A stretch of DNA of 64,000 nt from Saprospiraceae bacterium (GTDB lineage: Bacteria > Bacteroidota > Bacteroidia > Chitinophagales > Saprospiraceae), in assembly GCA_020630435.1 (NCBI GenBank), contig JAHDBJ010000007.1, positions 117,834 to 181,833 on the forward strand, given 5' to 3'. The notes beneath the pieces are model-generated. The model was not told where the DNA came from and made no database searches. It was given only the letters and a program-made list of their open reading frames with translations. Numbering within the stretch: position 1 is the first letter of the stretch; every line of letters starts with the position of its first letter. Made by a program: the position numbers and the translations under genes. Positions 36,960 through 45,264 of the stretch are shown piece by piece.

Positions 36960-37567
36960 CCCAATTCTTTTAAAGTTTCCATAACTGATTTAGAATTCAC
37001 AATTGCATTCTTCAAATAATTTAAACATCGACTTTTTTTGTTCCTAGCAATTTGCTCATTTTGATAATTCATCTTTTGACTAATTTCTTTCATGCTATCT
37101 TTGTAAAATATTGCCATTGTCAATACCTTCTGACAATCTTCTGAAATAAGGCTCAATAACCCTCTAATAAATGTTTTTCTTTCCTTATCTAAAAAGAGTT
37201 CATCTAGATCTTCAGTAAACATCATATTCTCAGGTTTTTCAAAATCTTCTTGGGAAACAACTCGTTGATTTTTTTTGAAACGAGTAAGCCAAATATTACG
37301 AGCGACCGAACAAAGATATGTCGCAATTTTAGCCTTCAATTCAAATTTTCCTCCTAATACGTTTTCATAAAAAACGATAATCGAATCTTGAAAAACATCT
37401 TGGATTTCACCTTCATTAGCATTCATCTTGCCAAGAAGGTTTTTGACCTTCCCATAATGTTCTTTATATAAAGAATTTAAAGCCTTCTGCTCATTCTTTT
37501 TATCTCCGCTTTTCAACAGTCTAAGTACGGCCTCATCAGAAAGTTGCTTGCTTCTATTAAAAATCAT
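36956..37567 (-). CDS. ECF-type RNA polymerase sigma factor
   Basis: 203 residues. Region 2 (about 28-100: LYKEHYGKVKNLL, then VFQDSIIVFYENV and YLCSVARNIWLTRF) and a region 4 helix-turn-helix (MKEISQKMNYQNEQIARNKKSRCLNYL, around 160-186). Diverged from the ECF at 7117, so it should read different promoters. Its leader contains GGTTACATT, which recurs upstream of the three LRR-Ig genes; those could be its targets. Co-expressed with the membrane TPR protein by four-base overlap. Confidence 0.88.
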   Translation of the reverse strand: MIFNRSKQLSDEAVLRLLKSGDKKNEQKALNSLYKEHYGKVKNLLGKMNANEGEIQDVFQDSIIVFYENVLGGKFELKAKIATYLCSVARNIWLTRFKKNQRVVSQEDFEKPENMMFTEDLDELFLDKERKTFIRGLLSLISEDCQKVLTMAIFYKDSMKEISQKMNYQNEQIARNKKSRCLNYLKNAIVNSKSVMETLKELG

Positions 37568-37603
37568 ATCGTGTTCTATAGTTTAATATTTTATAAAGGG
37601 TTA

Positions 37604-37612
37604 ATGTAACCA
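37604..37612 (-). promoter_or_regulatory. GGTTACATT element upstream of the ECF sigma gene
   Basis: On the minus strand GGTTACATTAACC, 37 bases before the start, forms GGTTA-CAT-TAACC, a small palindrome. Same core as upstream of the LRR-Ig genes. It may be an autoregulatory site. Confidence 0.3.
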
Positions 37613-37691
37613 CTAAAAATACTTTTTTTCGATTTTTTTTTGAATATCCAATATTCCTAGAATAAAATTATTTAAGAATGACTCCTAGCTA

Positions 37692-37699
37692 CAAAAGTA
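37692..37699 (-). promoter_or_regulatory. Possible -7 box for the sigma/TPR operon
   Basis: On the minus strand TACTTTTG matches TAnnTTTG, about 125 bases before the sigma start; no -33 TTTG at the usual spacing. Confidence 0.35.
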
Positions 37700-37786
37700 T
37701 TCATTTAAAAAATCGTCTTGCCATCGAGTAAGTCATTTTAAAACAATTTCAATATAAAAAATCTTAAATAAAATAAGATACTTTAA

Positions 37787-39094
37787 CTAATCAAATACAA
37801 GATCTAGGCATTCTTTAATAATATTAGATGCCACTTCTAAGTCTTTACTTGTGTGGGCTGCCGATACAAAACCGACTTCATACCCCGAAGGCCCTAAATA
37901 AATCCCCCTTTGCAACAATTCATGGTGCAAAATTTTAAAATACTCCATACTAGAAGCATCAATTTCATCCGCTGATTGAATTTTTTTCTGGGTAAATGCC
38001 AACCAGAAAATTGACCCCACAGTTGGAATATGAAGTGTATATCCTTTCTCTCTACAGTACGTTTCAATGGTAGAGGTAAAGACTTTTGTCTTTGAAGACA
38101 TCTCTGTATAAAATCTTGGCTCAAGTAGTTGTTTCAGAGTTGCTAGTCCTGCAGCCATCGCAACAGGGTTGGCAGATAATGTGCCTGCTTGATAAACCGC
38201 ACCATCTGGTGCAATATGTCCCATAATATCCGCACGCCCTCCATAAGCACCCACAGGCATTCCTCCTCCTATTATCTTACCATAAGTAACTAAGTCTGGT
38301 TTAATATCATAATATCCAGCAGCTCCCTCAAAACCAACTCTAAAACCAGATATAACTTCGTCAAAAATTAACAATACATCATATTTAGTACATAATGCAC
38401 TCATTTGTACTAAATACTCTCGATCCTGTAATAATAAACCATTATTTGCAGGAATAGGCTCTATTATAACACAAGCCAATTCATTATGATACTGCTTTAA
38501 AGTATCCTCTAAAATGTTTAAATCATTGAGGGGTAAAACGATGGTTTCTTTTGCAAATGATGCAGGAATACCTGCAGAAGTACTTACTCCAAATGTTGCT
38601 AAACCTGACCCCGCTTTTACGAGTAAGCTATCAACGTGTCCATGGTAACATCCTTCAAATTTAATTACCTTATCTTTTCCTGTATATCCTCGTGCTAAAC
38701 GAATAGCAGACATCACAGCCTCTGTTCCAGAACTCACAAATCGGATTTTTTCAATAAAACGATTGTGCTCAATCATTATCTTACCCAATTCATTACCCAA
38801 CAAATTAGGCGTTCCAAAGGAAGTTCCCTTCCCAATTGTTTCAATTACAAAATCCCTGACTTTCTCATTATTATGCCCTAATATCAATGGCCCCCAAGAG
38901 CAGCAAAAATCAATGTATTCGTTATTATCTTCATCAACAATTTTACACTTATCTCCTTTTTTTATAAATAAAGGAGGCCCAGAAACAGACTTAAACGCAC
39001 GAACAGGAGAGTTTACTCCTCCAGGGAAATATTTTTTAGCCTCTTCAAATAATACAGCAGACTTCTGACGATTTATCGTATCTACAAATGACAT
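37787..39094 (-). CDS. hemL: Glutamate-1-semialdehyde 2,1-aminomutase
   Basis: 435 residues. PLP enzyme that converts glutamate-1-semialdehyde to 5-aminolevulinate in the C5 route of haem synthesis. N-terminal PGGVNSPVRAFKSV, the PLP-phosphate loop SSGTEAVMSAIRLARGYTGK, YHGHVDSLL and the Schiff-base lysine in TYGKIIGGGMPVGAYGG are conserved. Full length, with no other haem gene in the window. Confidence 0.96.
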   Translation of the reverse strand: MSFVDTINRQKSAVLFEEAKKYFPGGVNSPVRAFKSVSGPPLFIKKGDKCKIVDEDNNEYIDFCCSWGPLILGHNNEKVRDFVIETIGKGTSFGTPNLLGNELGKIMIEHNRFIEKIRFVSSGTEAVMSAIRLARGYTGKDKVIKFEGCYHGHVDSLLVKAGSGLATFGVSTSAGIPASFAKETIVLPLNDLNILEDTLKQYHNELACVIIEPIPANNGLLLQDREYLVQMSALCTKYDVLLIFDEVISGFRVGFEGAAGYYDIKPDLVTYGKIIGGGMPVGAYGGRADIMGHIAPDGAVYQAGTLSANPVAMAAGLATLKQLLEPRFYTEMSSKTKVFTSTIETYCREKGYTLHIPTVGSIFWLAFTQKKIQSADEIDASSMEYFKILHHELLQRGIYLGPSGYEVGFVSAAHTSKDLEVASNIIKECLDLVFD

Positions 39095-39425
39095 TCAATT
39101 AATTTTATAACTTATTGAAAATACTTAATACTCAATTTCAAACCAATACTAAGTTTTGCACAAAATACGTAGACTTTATTTTATTTAGTGCAAAAATACT
39201 TCGAACTTTCATTAAACAACATATACACATTTTTTATACTTAAAAATAAACACTTCCTATAAGTCTATATAAAAGTCAAAATGGCGGATCATTGCAACAT
39301 TATTCTGACAAAATTTCATAAAAAAAGTTCAAAAATAGAACTGGTTAAGATTTTGATAGTTATTTTGTAAACAATTTTTATATTAATATTATTATTAATA
39401 ATAGAATAATCATTAAAGTATATAA
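39095..39425. other. 331-base divergent intergenic region between hemL and clpB
   Basis: No open reading frame or RNA gene recognised. The hemL promoter candidate lies at 39190-39219. For clpB no -7/-33 pair was convincing; the 60 bases before its ATG are almost only A and T. Confidence 0.5.
39190..39219 (-). promoter_or_regulatory. Likely hemL promoter
   Basis: On the minus strand TTG (39217-39219) is followed after 18 bases by TATTTTTGC (39190-39198), close to the TTTG-N19-TAnnTTTG consensus. It implies a leader of about 90 bases. Confidence 0.5.
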
Positions 39426-42233
39426 ATGACCTACGATAATTTCACTACTAAAGCGCAAGAGTCCATTCTTAAAGCTCAACATATCGCTAAAAGTTATGAG
39501 CAGCAGACCGTAGATACCGCTCATTTACTCAAAGGTATACTAGAAGTCGATGAGAATGTAGCCGAATTTTTATTAAAAAAAGTCGATGTTGATATTACTT
39601 CTTTAAAAGAAGAATTAAACAAAGAAATTAAAAAATACCCTAAAGTACAAGGTACCGACAAGCAGTATCTTACTCCTGATGCTAATAAAGCTATCGCTAA
39701 AGCAAAAGCAACCCTTAAAACTTTTGGGGATGAATATATTTCTGTAGAACTTTTGCTTTTAGGTATTGTACATGGTACTGATAAAACTGGTAAATTAATA
39801 AAGTCCAAAGGCGCTTCTGTCGATAAACTAAAAGCGGCGATTAAAGAACTTCGAAAAGGCAGAAAAGTTACCGATCAAGGAGCAGAAAATTCATATAATG
39901 CCCTGAAACGATTTGCAATCAACTTGACTGGGCGAGCAGCAGAAGGAAAACTTGATCCCATTATTGGAAGAGATGAAGAAATCCGAAGAATCCTCCATAT
40001 TCTTTCTCGAAGAAAAAAGAATAATCCAATTGTTGTCGGTGAACCAGGTGTTGGGAAGACTGCTATCGTAGAAGGTATCGCATGGCGTATTGTCAACCAA
40101 GATGTTCCAGAAAATTTACGCAGTAAAAAAATCTATTCTCTGGACATGACAGCCTTAATTGCAGGTGCCAAATATAAAGGTGAATTTGAAGAACGCTTAA
40201 AGGGGGTTATTAAGGAAGTTAGCAATTCGAATGGTGATATTATATTATTTATTGATGAAATACATACCTTAATTGGTGCTGGTGGAGGTAGTGGAGCTAT
40301 GGATGCCGCCAATATTTTAAAACCTGCTCTAGCAAGGGGCGAACTAAGAACCATAGGAGCAACAACCAATGATGAATACCAAAAATACTTTGAAAAGGAT
40401 AAGGCTTTTGTGCGTCGTTTCCAAACAGTATTAGTAGATGAGCCAAGTGTTGAAGATACCATTTCAATTCTGAGAGGGCTACAAGAACGTTATGAAGTTT
40501 ACCATAAGGTGAAGATTTTAGATGAAGCCTTAATAGCTGCTGCCGAATTGTCGAGTCGTTATATTTCTGATCGCTTTTTACCCGACAAAGCCATAGATTT
40601 AATTGATGAGTCCGCTGCAAAATTACGTTTAGAATTAGACTCTGTGCCTGAAGAGGTAGACGAGTTAAGCCGCAAACTTCGTCAGTTAGAAATTGAAAGA
40701 GAGGGCATCAAACGAGAAAAAAACCAAAAGAAACTTGGCAAAATGAACGAGCAAATTGCAGCACTCAAAGAAGAATTGAGTGATATGACCGCTCGTTGGC
40801 AAAGTGAAAAAGAAATTGTTGAAGCCATTCAAACCGCTAAGAAAAAAATTGAGGAATTTGAAATCGAAGCGGCTAAAGCAGAACGTGAAAGTAACTTTGA
40901 GGAAGTGGCTAAGATTCGTTATGGTAAAATAAAAGAGCAAGAGACCATTCTGAAAGCAGAAGAAGATAAATTGCACGCTTTAAAAGATGAGAGTCGATTC
41001 ACTAATGAAGAAGTTACGGCAAATGATATTGCAGAAGTAGTAGCACGTTGGACAGGTATTCCTGTTGCCAAAATGCTTCAAAGTGAGAAAGATAAACTAC
41101 TGAACTTTGAAGACGAATTAGGAAAACGCTTGATTGGTCAACACGAAGCAGTGATTGCGGTATCGGATGCCGTGCGCCGAAGTCGTGCAGGTTTACAGGA
41201 TAGTAAAAAACCTATTGGTTCTTTCATCTTTCTAGGACCTACAGGCGTTGGTAAAACAGAATTAGCCAAAGCCCTTGCCGAAGCATTATTTAATGATGAA
41301 AATGCCATCACTAGAATTGATATGAGTGAATATCAAGAGCGTCATTCTGTTTCTAGATTGGTTGGTGCGCCTCCTGGATATGTGGGTTATGATGAAGGTG
41401 GTCAATTGACGGAAGCCGTACGTCGTCGCCCCTATTCTATTGTTTTATTGGACGAAATAGAAAAAGCGCATCCTGATACATTCAATATACTATTACAGGT
41501 ATTAGATGATGGCCGTTTGACAGATAATAAGGGACGTGTGGTTAATTTCAAAAATACCATCATTATTATGACTTCTAATATGGGATCAGATGTTATTTTA
41601 GAAAATTTTGAAGACTTAGAAGCCGTAGGCGAAAAACATCGTGGTGAGATCATTGAAACGACTAAACTTGAGGTTTTTGATCTCTTGAAAGAACAATTAA
41701 GACCTGAGTTTCTCAATCGTATTGATGAGAAAATTATGTTCTTGCCTTTAACAAAATCCGAAATTCGCCAGATTTTATTGATACTCATGCGAAAAGTCAT
41801 CAAAATGTTGGCGAAACAAGATCTTAAAATTGAATTGAGTGAAAAAGCTTTGGATGTATTAGCAGACCTAGGGTATGACCCACAATTTGGAGCTCGACCA
41901 ATGAAACGTGTTTTACAAAAAGAATTGGTCAACGAATTATCTAAACAGATTTTATCTGGAGCTTTTACTGCAGGAGAAACGATTTATGTTCATGTAGATA
42001 ATAAAGGCTTAGTATTTAGTGAAACTCGATTTGAAGGCATGGATGAACCAAGTAGTATAAAGAAGTCCACTCCTTCGAATGGTATAAAAAATAATGCACA
42101 GAAGCCTAAAGATAAAAAAGAAGAAGAACGCCGTAAACAATTAGAAGAATTGGATAAAGCTACGAAAGAAGTCGAAAAAGCAGTAAAAAACATCAACAAG
42201 ACAGAAGATAACGAAAAGGATAAGAAAGATTAA
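39426..42233 (+). CDS. clpB: ATP-dependent chaperone ClpB with charged C-terminal extension
   Basis: 935 residues. Clp-N domain (about 1-145), first AAA+ module with Walker A GEPGVGKTA (about 203-211) and Walker B LFIDEIH, a middle coiled-coil domain (about 405-520) marking ClpB rather than ClpC, and second AAA+ module with GPTGVGKTE (about 600-608) and VLLDEIEK, then the D2 small domain (DPQFGARPMKRVLQKEL). It resolubilises protein aggregates with DnaK. After about residue 870 there is an unusual Lys/Glu-rich tail of about 60 residues not seen in ordinary ClpB, possibly a partner-binding or solubility segment. Confidence 0.93.
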   Translation: MTYDNFTTKAQESILKAQHIAKSYEQQTVDTAHLLKGILEVDENVAEFLLKKVDVDITSLKEELNKEIKKYPKVQGTDKQYLTPDANKAIAKAKATLKTFGDEYISVELLLLGIVHGTDKTGKLIKSKGASVDKLKAAIKELRKGRKVTDQGAENSYNALKRFAINLTGRAAEGKLDPIIGRDEEIRRILHILSRRKKNNPIVVGEPGVGKTAIVEGIAWRIVNQDVPENLRSKKIYSLDMTALIAGAKYKGEFEERLKGVIKEVSNSNGDIILFIDEIHTLIGAGGGSGAMDAANILKPALARGELRTIGATTNDEYQKYFEKDKAFVRRFQTVLVDEPSVEDTISILRGLQERYEVYHKVKILDEALIAAAELSSRYISDRFLPDKAIDLIDESAAKLRLELDSVPEEVDELSRKLRQLEIEREGIKREKNQKKLGKMNEQIAALKEELSDMTARWQSEKEIVEAIQTAKKKIEEFEIEAAKAERESNFEEVAKIRYGKIKEQETILKAEEDKLHALKDESRFTNEEVTANDIAEVVARWTGIPVAKMLQSEKDKLLNFEDELGKRLIGQHEAVIAVSDAVRRSRAGLQDSKKPIGSFIFLGPTGVGKTELAKALAEALFNDENAITRIDMSEYQERHSVSRLVGAPPGYVGYDEGGQLTEAVRRRPYSIVLLDEIEKAHPDTFNILLQVLDDGRLTDNKGRVVNFKNTIIIMTSNMGSDVILENFEDLEAVGEKHRGEIIETTKLEVFDLLKEQLRPEFLNRIDEKIMFLPLTKSEIRQILLILMRKVIKMLAKQDLKIELSEKALDVLADLGYDPQFGARPMKRVLQKELVNELSKQILSGAFTAGETIYVHVDNKGLVFSETRFEGMDEPSSIKKSTPSNGIKNNAQKPKDKKEEERRKQLEELDKATKEVEKAVKNINKTEDNEKDKKD

Positions 42234-42239
42234 CCATAT

Positions 42240-42272
42240 AAGATGGCAATTGCTAAAATCAATTGTCATCTT
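42240..42272 (+). terminator. Likely clpB terminator
   Basis: AAGATGGCAATTG pairs with CAATTGTCATCTT (12 pairs plus one G-T) around a seven-base loop, followed by TACTTAATGTTT, a weak T-tract. It starts six bases after the clpB stop. Confidence 0.7.
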
Positions 42273-42287
42273 TACTTAATGTTTATC

Positions 42288-42324
42288 ACATTCAAATTTC
42301 AGAAATATTAAGGTTAAATTTGTG
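42288..42324 (+). promoter_or_regulatory. Conserved 37-base block upstream of the first CHAT gene, with -7 box
   Basis: Matches 48534-48570, upstream of the second CHAT gene, at 31 of 37 positions and at the same distance (44 bases) from the start codon. It ends in TAAATTTG (42315-42322), a TAnnTTTG -7 box. The conserved TTTCAG at 42297-42302 stands closer than a normal -33. Confidence 0.55.
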
Positions 42325-42367
42325 ATTTATTTGTTCTTGTCCAGAACTTCAAAGCTTATTAGAACAA

Positions 42368-45244
42368 GTGCTAACAATTTTATATCGTTTTTTTATTACT
42401 TGCTGTATTGTTTTTTGTGTATCCCCAATCTACACAAAGCAATTGCCATTAGAACGACATTTGGATAGCCTTGTACAAGTTTGCACCCCCACATATTTAG
42501 AAGAATACCCTTTAGAAGTAGAAGAACGCATAAATACACTCCTCAATCGCCATTCTAATAGAACATTTTCTCAAGACTCTACAATTGCTGAAGTTCTACA
42601 TCTATTGGGCAGTATTCATTATAATTATTATGATAAACCAACTGCAGCAATAAGGCTTACAGAAAAATCAATGTCTATTAGACAGCAAATTTTTCCGCCT
42701 ACTCACTTTGAAATAACTAGAAGCCTTTTCAATCTAGGGCTGTTTTACAAATATTTGGGACGTTATTCTGAGGCCTTTAAATACATTCTTCAAACGCAAG
42801 AAATTTATAAAAAACATCATCCTGAGAAAACAAAGTATATTGCTAAAACCTATTTGGAATTGGCAGAATTATATGATCGCCAAAGCGACTATGAAGCCTC
42901 TATTAAACATTATGACTTAGCCCTTTCTTTATTTGAAAAAATAAACGAAAAAGAATTTATCCTCGATTGCCAACTCAATAAAGCTGTCGCTTTATCTGAA
43001 TATAAACAGTCCGAAGCAGCGATACAACTTCTTCAGAAAATGCTATCTGAATTAGACGAAGACTACTCTTTTTTCAAGCCTGACATTTATGCCAATCTAG
43101 GAGATATTCTAGAAGAAAGTGATGGTGAACAAGCAATAAAGATGTATGATAAGGCAAACTATTATTATAAAGAAATGGGAGAAGACTATATCTACAATAT
43201 GATAGTTGTCTTTCAAAATCAGGCTTTAGTAGAAACAAAACTTGGACGTCTTCAGGAGGCAGAGCAACACCTCAAAATTGCGCATCGTTTATGCAAACAA
43301 GCCTATGAATCCAAACCTTACCATTACGAGTATGCCAGCATTTATGATAAATATGGCGATTTCTATTTTAAACAAAAAGAATATCGAACGGCTCTAGAAT
43401 ATTATCATAGCGCAATAATGAACTGTACTATCAACTTTAGAGATACTTCAATCTATAGTTATCCTAATTTTGATGATGAAATTGTACTCGGCGCAAAAAC
43501 AGATTTATTGATATACCTATCTTCAAAAGCCAAGACGTTTATTGCTTGGTATCAAACCAATGGGCAACAACGCTTTTTGGAAGAGGCCTTAAAAATTTAT
43601 CAATTACTAGATAAATTAATCGATACCATTCGTTTTGAGCATCACGAAGAAGATTCTAAATTATACTGGCGAAAAGCAACACATCCAATATATGAACAGG
43701 CTATCAAAACCGCCTTAGCACTAGGAAATGAAGAGATGGCCTTTAATTTTTCTGAAAAAAGTAAATCGGTATTGCTGCTAGATGTCATCCGAGATGCCCA
43801 AGCACATAAAAATGCAGGTTTGCCCGATAGTATTGCCTTGTATATTAAAGAGCAACAAAGTATCATCTATGAAAAAGAGTTAGAATTAGAATATAACGAG
43901 GATATCCAACTAAAAACAAATGTCTTAGACAGTAAACAGGCTCTATACTCTTACATTCAACGGCTAGAGGAACGTTACCCCGAATATTATCAATATAAAT
44001 ACAATGCTAAAGTATTGCCTATTTCTTTTATCCAAGAAAAACTACACAAGCATCAAGTTATTTTAGAATACTTTGTTACCGATACAATACTCTACTGCTT
44101 TACCATATTGAAAGACGGTTTTCAAACCTACCAACTCCCCTTTGATAAAACATTAAAAAAAGAAATACTCCAATTTAGAAAACTAATATCTGATCTTGAC
44201 TATATCACTAAGAACCCGCAAAAGACCTATGATTCATATGTAAATGTGGCCTATAGTATTTATAATAAAATTATACCACTTCATTTAAAAGATGCTCTTA
44301 ATAATTATCCCTATGAATTGTTAATCATCCCCGATGGTTCTCTAAACTATTTCCCTTTTGAAGCCCTTCTAACCAAATCTTCTGAGCCTTCCAAAAGCAA
44401 AGAATATAATCATCTTCCTTATCTCTTACATCGTGCTACAACCCGTTATAGTTATACAGCATCCCTAGCATTTCAACTTCGAAAAAAACAAAAAGCCCTA
44501 AACCCTCATCTAGGCATTGCTCCCAACTATAAGCAAACTCTAGAAAATTCAAAACAGAATACTGATCAACTCCGAAATAATCTAGGAGAATTGACCGCAA
44601 ATGTAGAAGAAGTCAACCATAGTCGAAGGCTTTTTGGTGGAGAAATATGGGAAGGAGACAATGCCAAAGAAAATAGTTTTAAAAATTCTGCACAACAATA
44701 TCAAGTATTACATTTAGCAATGCACGCCTTTATGGATGATAATGACCCCGCTCAATCCAAACTGATCTTCACCGATTCTGATGATAGTTTGGAAGATGAT
44801 TATTTGCATGTATATGAGTTGTATAGTATGAAACTCAATGCTGATTTGGTTGTTTTAAGTGCTTGCAATACAGGAGGAGGACAATATGTGCAAGGTGAAG
44901 GCGTAATGAGCTTAGCAAGAGCCTTTATCTATGCGGGCTGTTCTAGTATTATTATGAGTATGTCCAAAGCAGAAGATAGAGCAACAGGAAAACTAATGCA
45001 ATTATTTTTTGAACACGCCCAAGATGGATTACCCAAGAGTATCGCTTTAAATCAAGCCAAACAACAATACTTAACACAACATTCTGGAATTTCAGCACAT
45101 CCTTTCTTTTGGTCTAATTTTGTCCTTGTTGGAGAAGATAAGCCTCTAGAATTTCAACATTTTTCATATTGGTATTTATTTGGCGGATTAACTTTGATGA
45201 TTTTAATTTTCTTTTTTATAAAAAAAGGAAAAACCCTGCTATAA
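42368..45244 (+). CDS. Extracytoplasmic TPR-CHAT (caspase-like) protein A
   Basis: 958 residues, GTG start. Signal peptide about 1-24 (VLTILYRFFITCC... IYTKQ); TPR region about 60-410 (GRYSEAFKYILQTQEIY, QSDYEASIKHYDLALSLF, KEYRTALEYYHSAI); a helical linker; the CHAT domain (about 570-925) with the predicted dyad H786 (LAMHAF) and C833 (LSACNTGG); and a C-terminal membrane helix (about 932-952) with a Lys tail. The topology puts TPR and CHAT in the periplasm. CHAT proteins are caspase-related cysteine proteases activated by partner binding to TPRs. Ser866 and Arg871 replace Trp and Gly of the paralogue at 48614. Partner unknown; it ends 20 bases from the convergent LRR-subtilisin gene. Confidence 0.87.
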   Translation: MLTILYRFFITCCIVFCVSPIYTKQLPLERHLDSLVQVCTPTYLEEYPLEVEERINTLLNRHSNRTFSQDSTIAEVLHLLGSIHYNYYDKPTAAIRLTEKSMSIRQQIFPPTHFEITRSLFNLGLFYKYLGRYSEAFKYILQTQEIYKKHHPEKTKYIAKTYLELAELYDRQSDYEASIKHYDLALSLFEKINEKEFILDCQLNKAVALSEYKQSEAAIQLLQKMLSELDEDYSFFKPDIYANLGDILEESDGEQAIKMYDKANYYYKEMGEDYIYNMIVVFQNQALVETKLGRLQEAEQHLKIAHRLCKQAYESKPYHYEYASIYDKYGDFYFKQKEYRTALEYYHSAIMNCTINFRDTSIYSYPNFDDEIVLGAKTDLLIYLSSKAKTFIAWYQTNGQQRFLEEALKIYQLLDKLIDTIRFEHHEEDSKLYWRKATHPIYEQAIKTALALGNEEMAFNFSEKSKSVLLLDVIRDAQAHKNAGLPDSIALYIKEQQSIIYEKELELEYNEDIQLKTNVLDSKQALYSYIQRLEERYPEYYQYKYNAKVLPISFIQEKLHKHQVILEYFVTDTILYCFTILKDGFQTYQLPFDKTLKKEILQFRKLISDLDYITKNPQKTYDSYVNVAYSIYNKIIPLHLKDALNNYPYELLIIPDGSLNYFPFEALLTKSSEPSKSKEYNHLPYLLHRATTRYSYTASLAFQLRKKQKALNPHLGIAPNYKQTLENSKQNTDQLRNNLGELTANVEEVNHSRRLFGGEIWEGDNAKENSFKNSAQQYQVLHLAMHAFMDDNDPAQSKLIFTDSDDSLEDDYLHVYELYSMKLNADLVVLSACNTGGGQYVQGEGVMSLARAFIYAGCSSIIMSMSKAEDRATGKLMQLFFEHAQDGLPKSIALNQAKQQYLTQHSGISAHPFFWSNFVLVGEDKPLEFQHFSYWYLFGGLTLMILIFFFIKKGKTLL

Positions 45245-45264
45245 TTTTTGATTAGTAAAATCCA

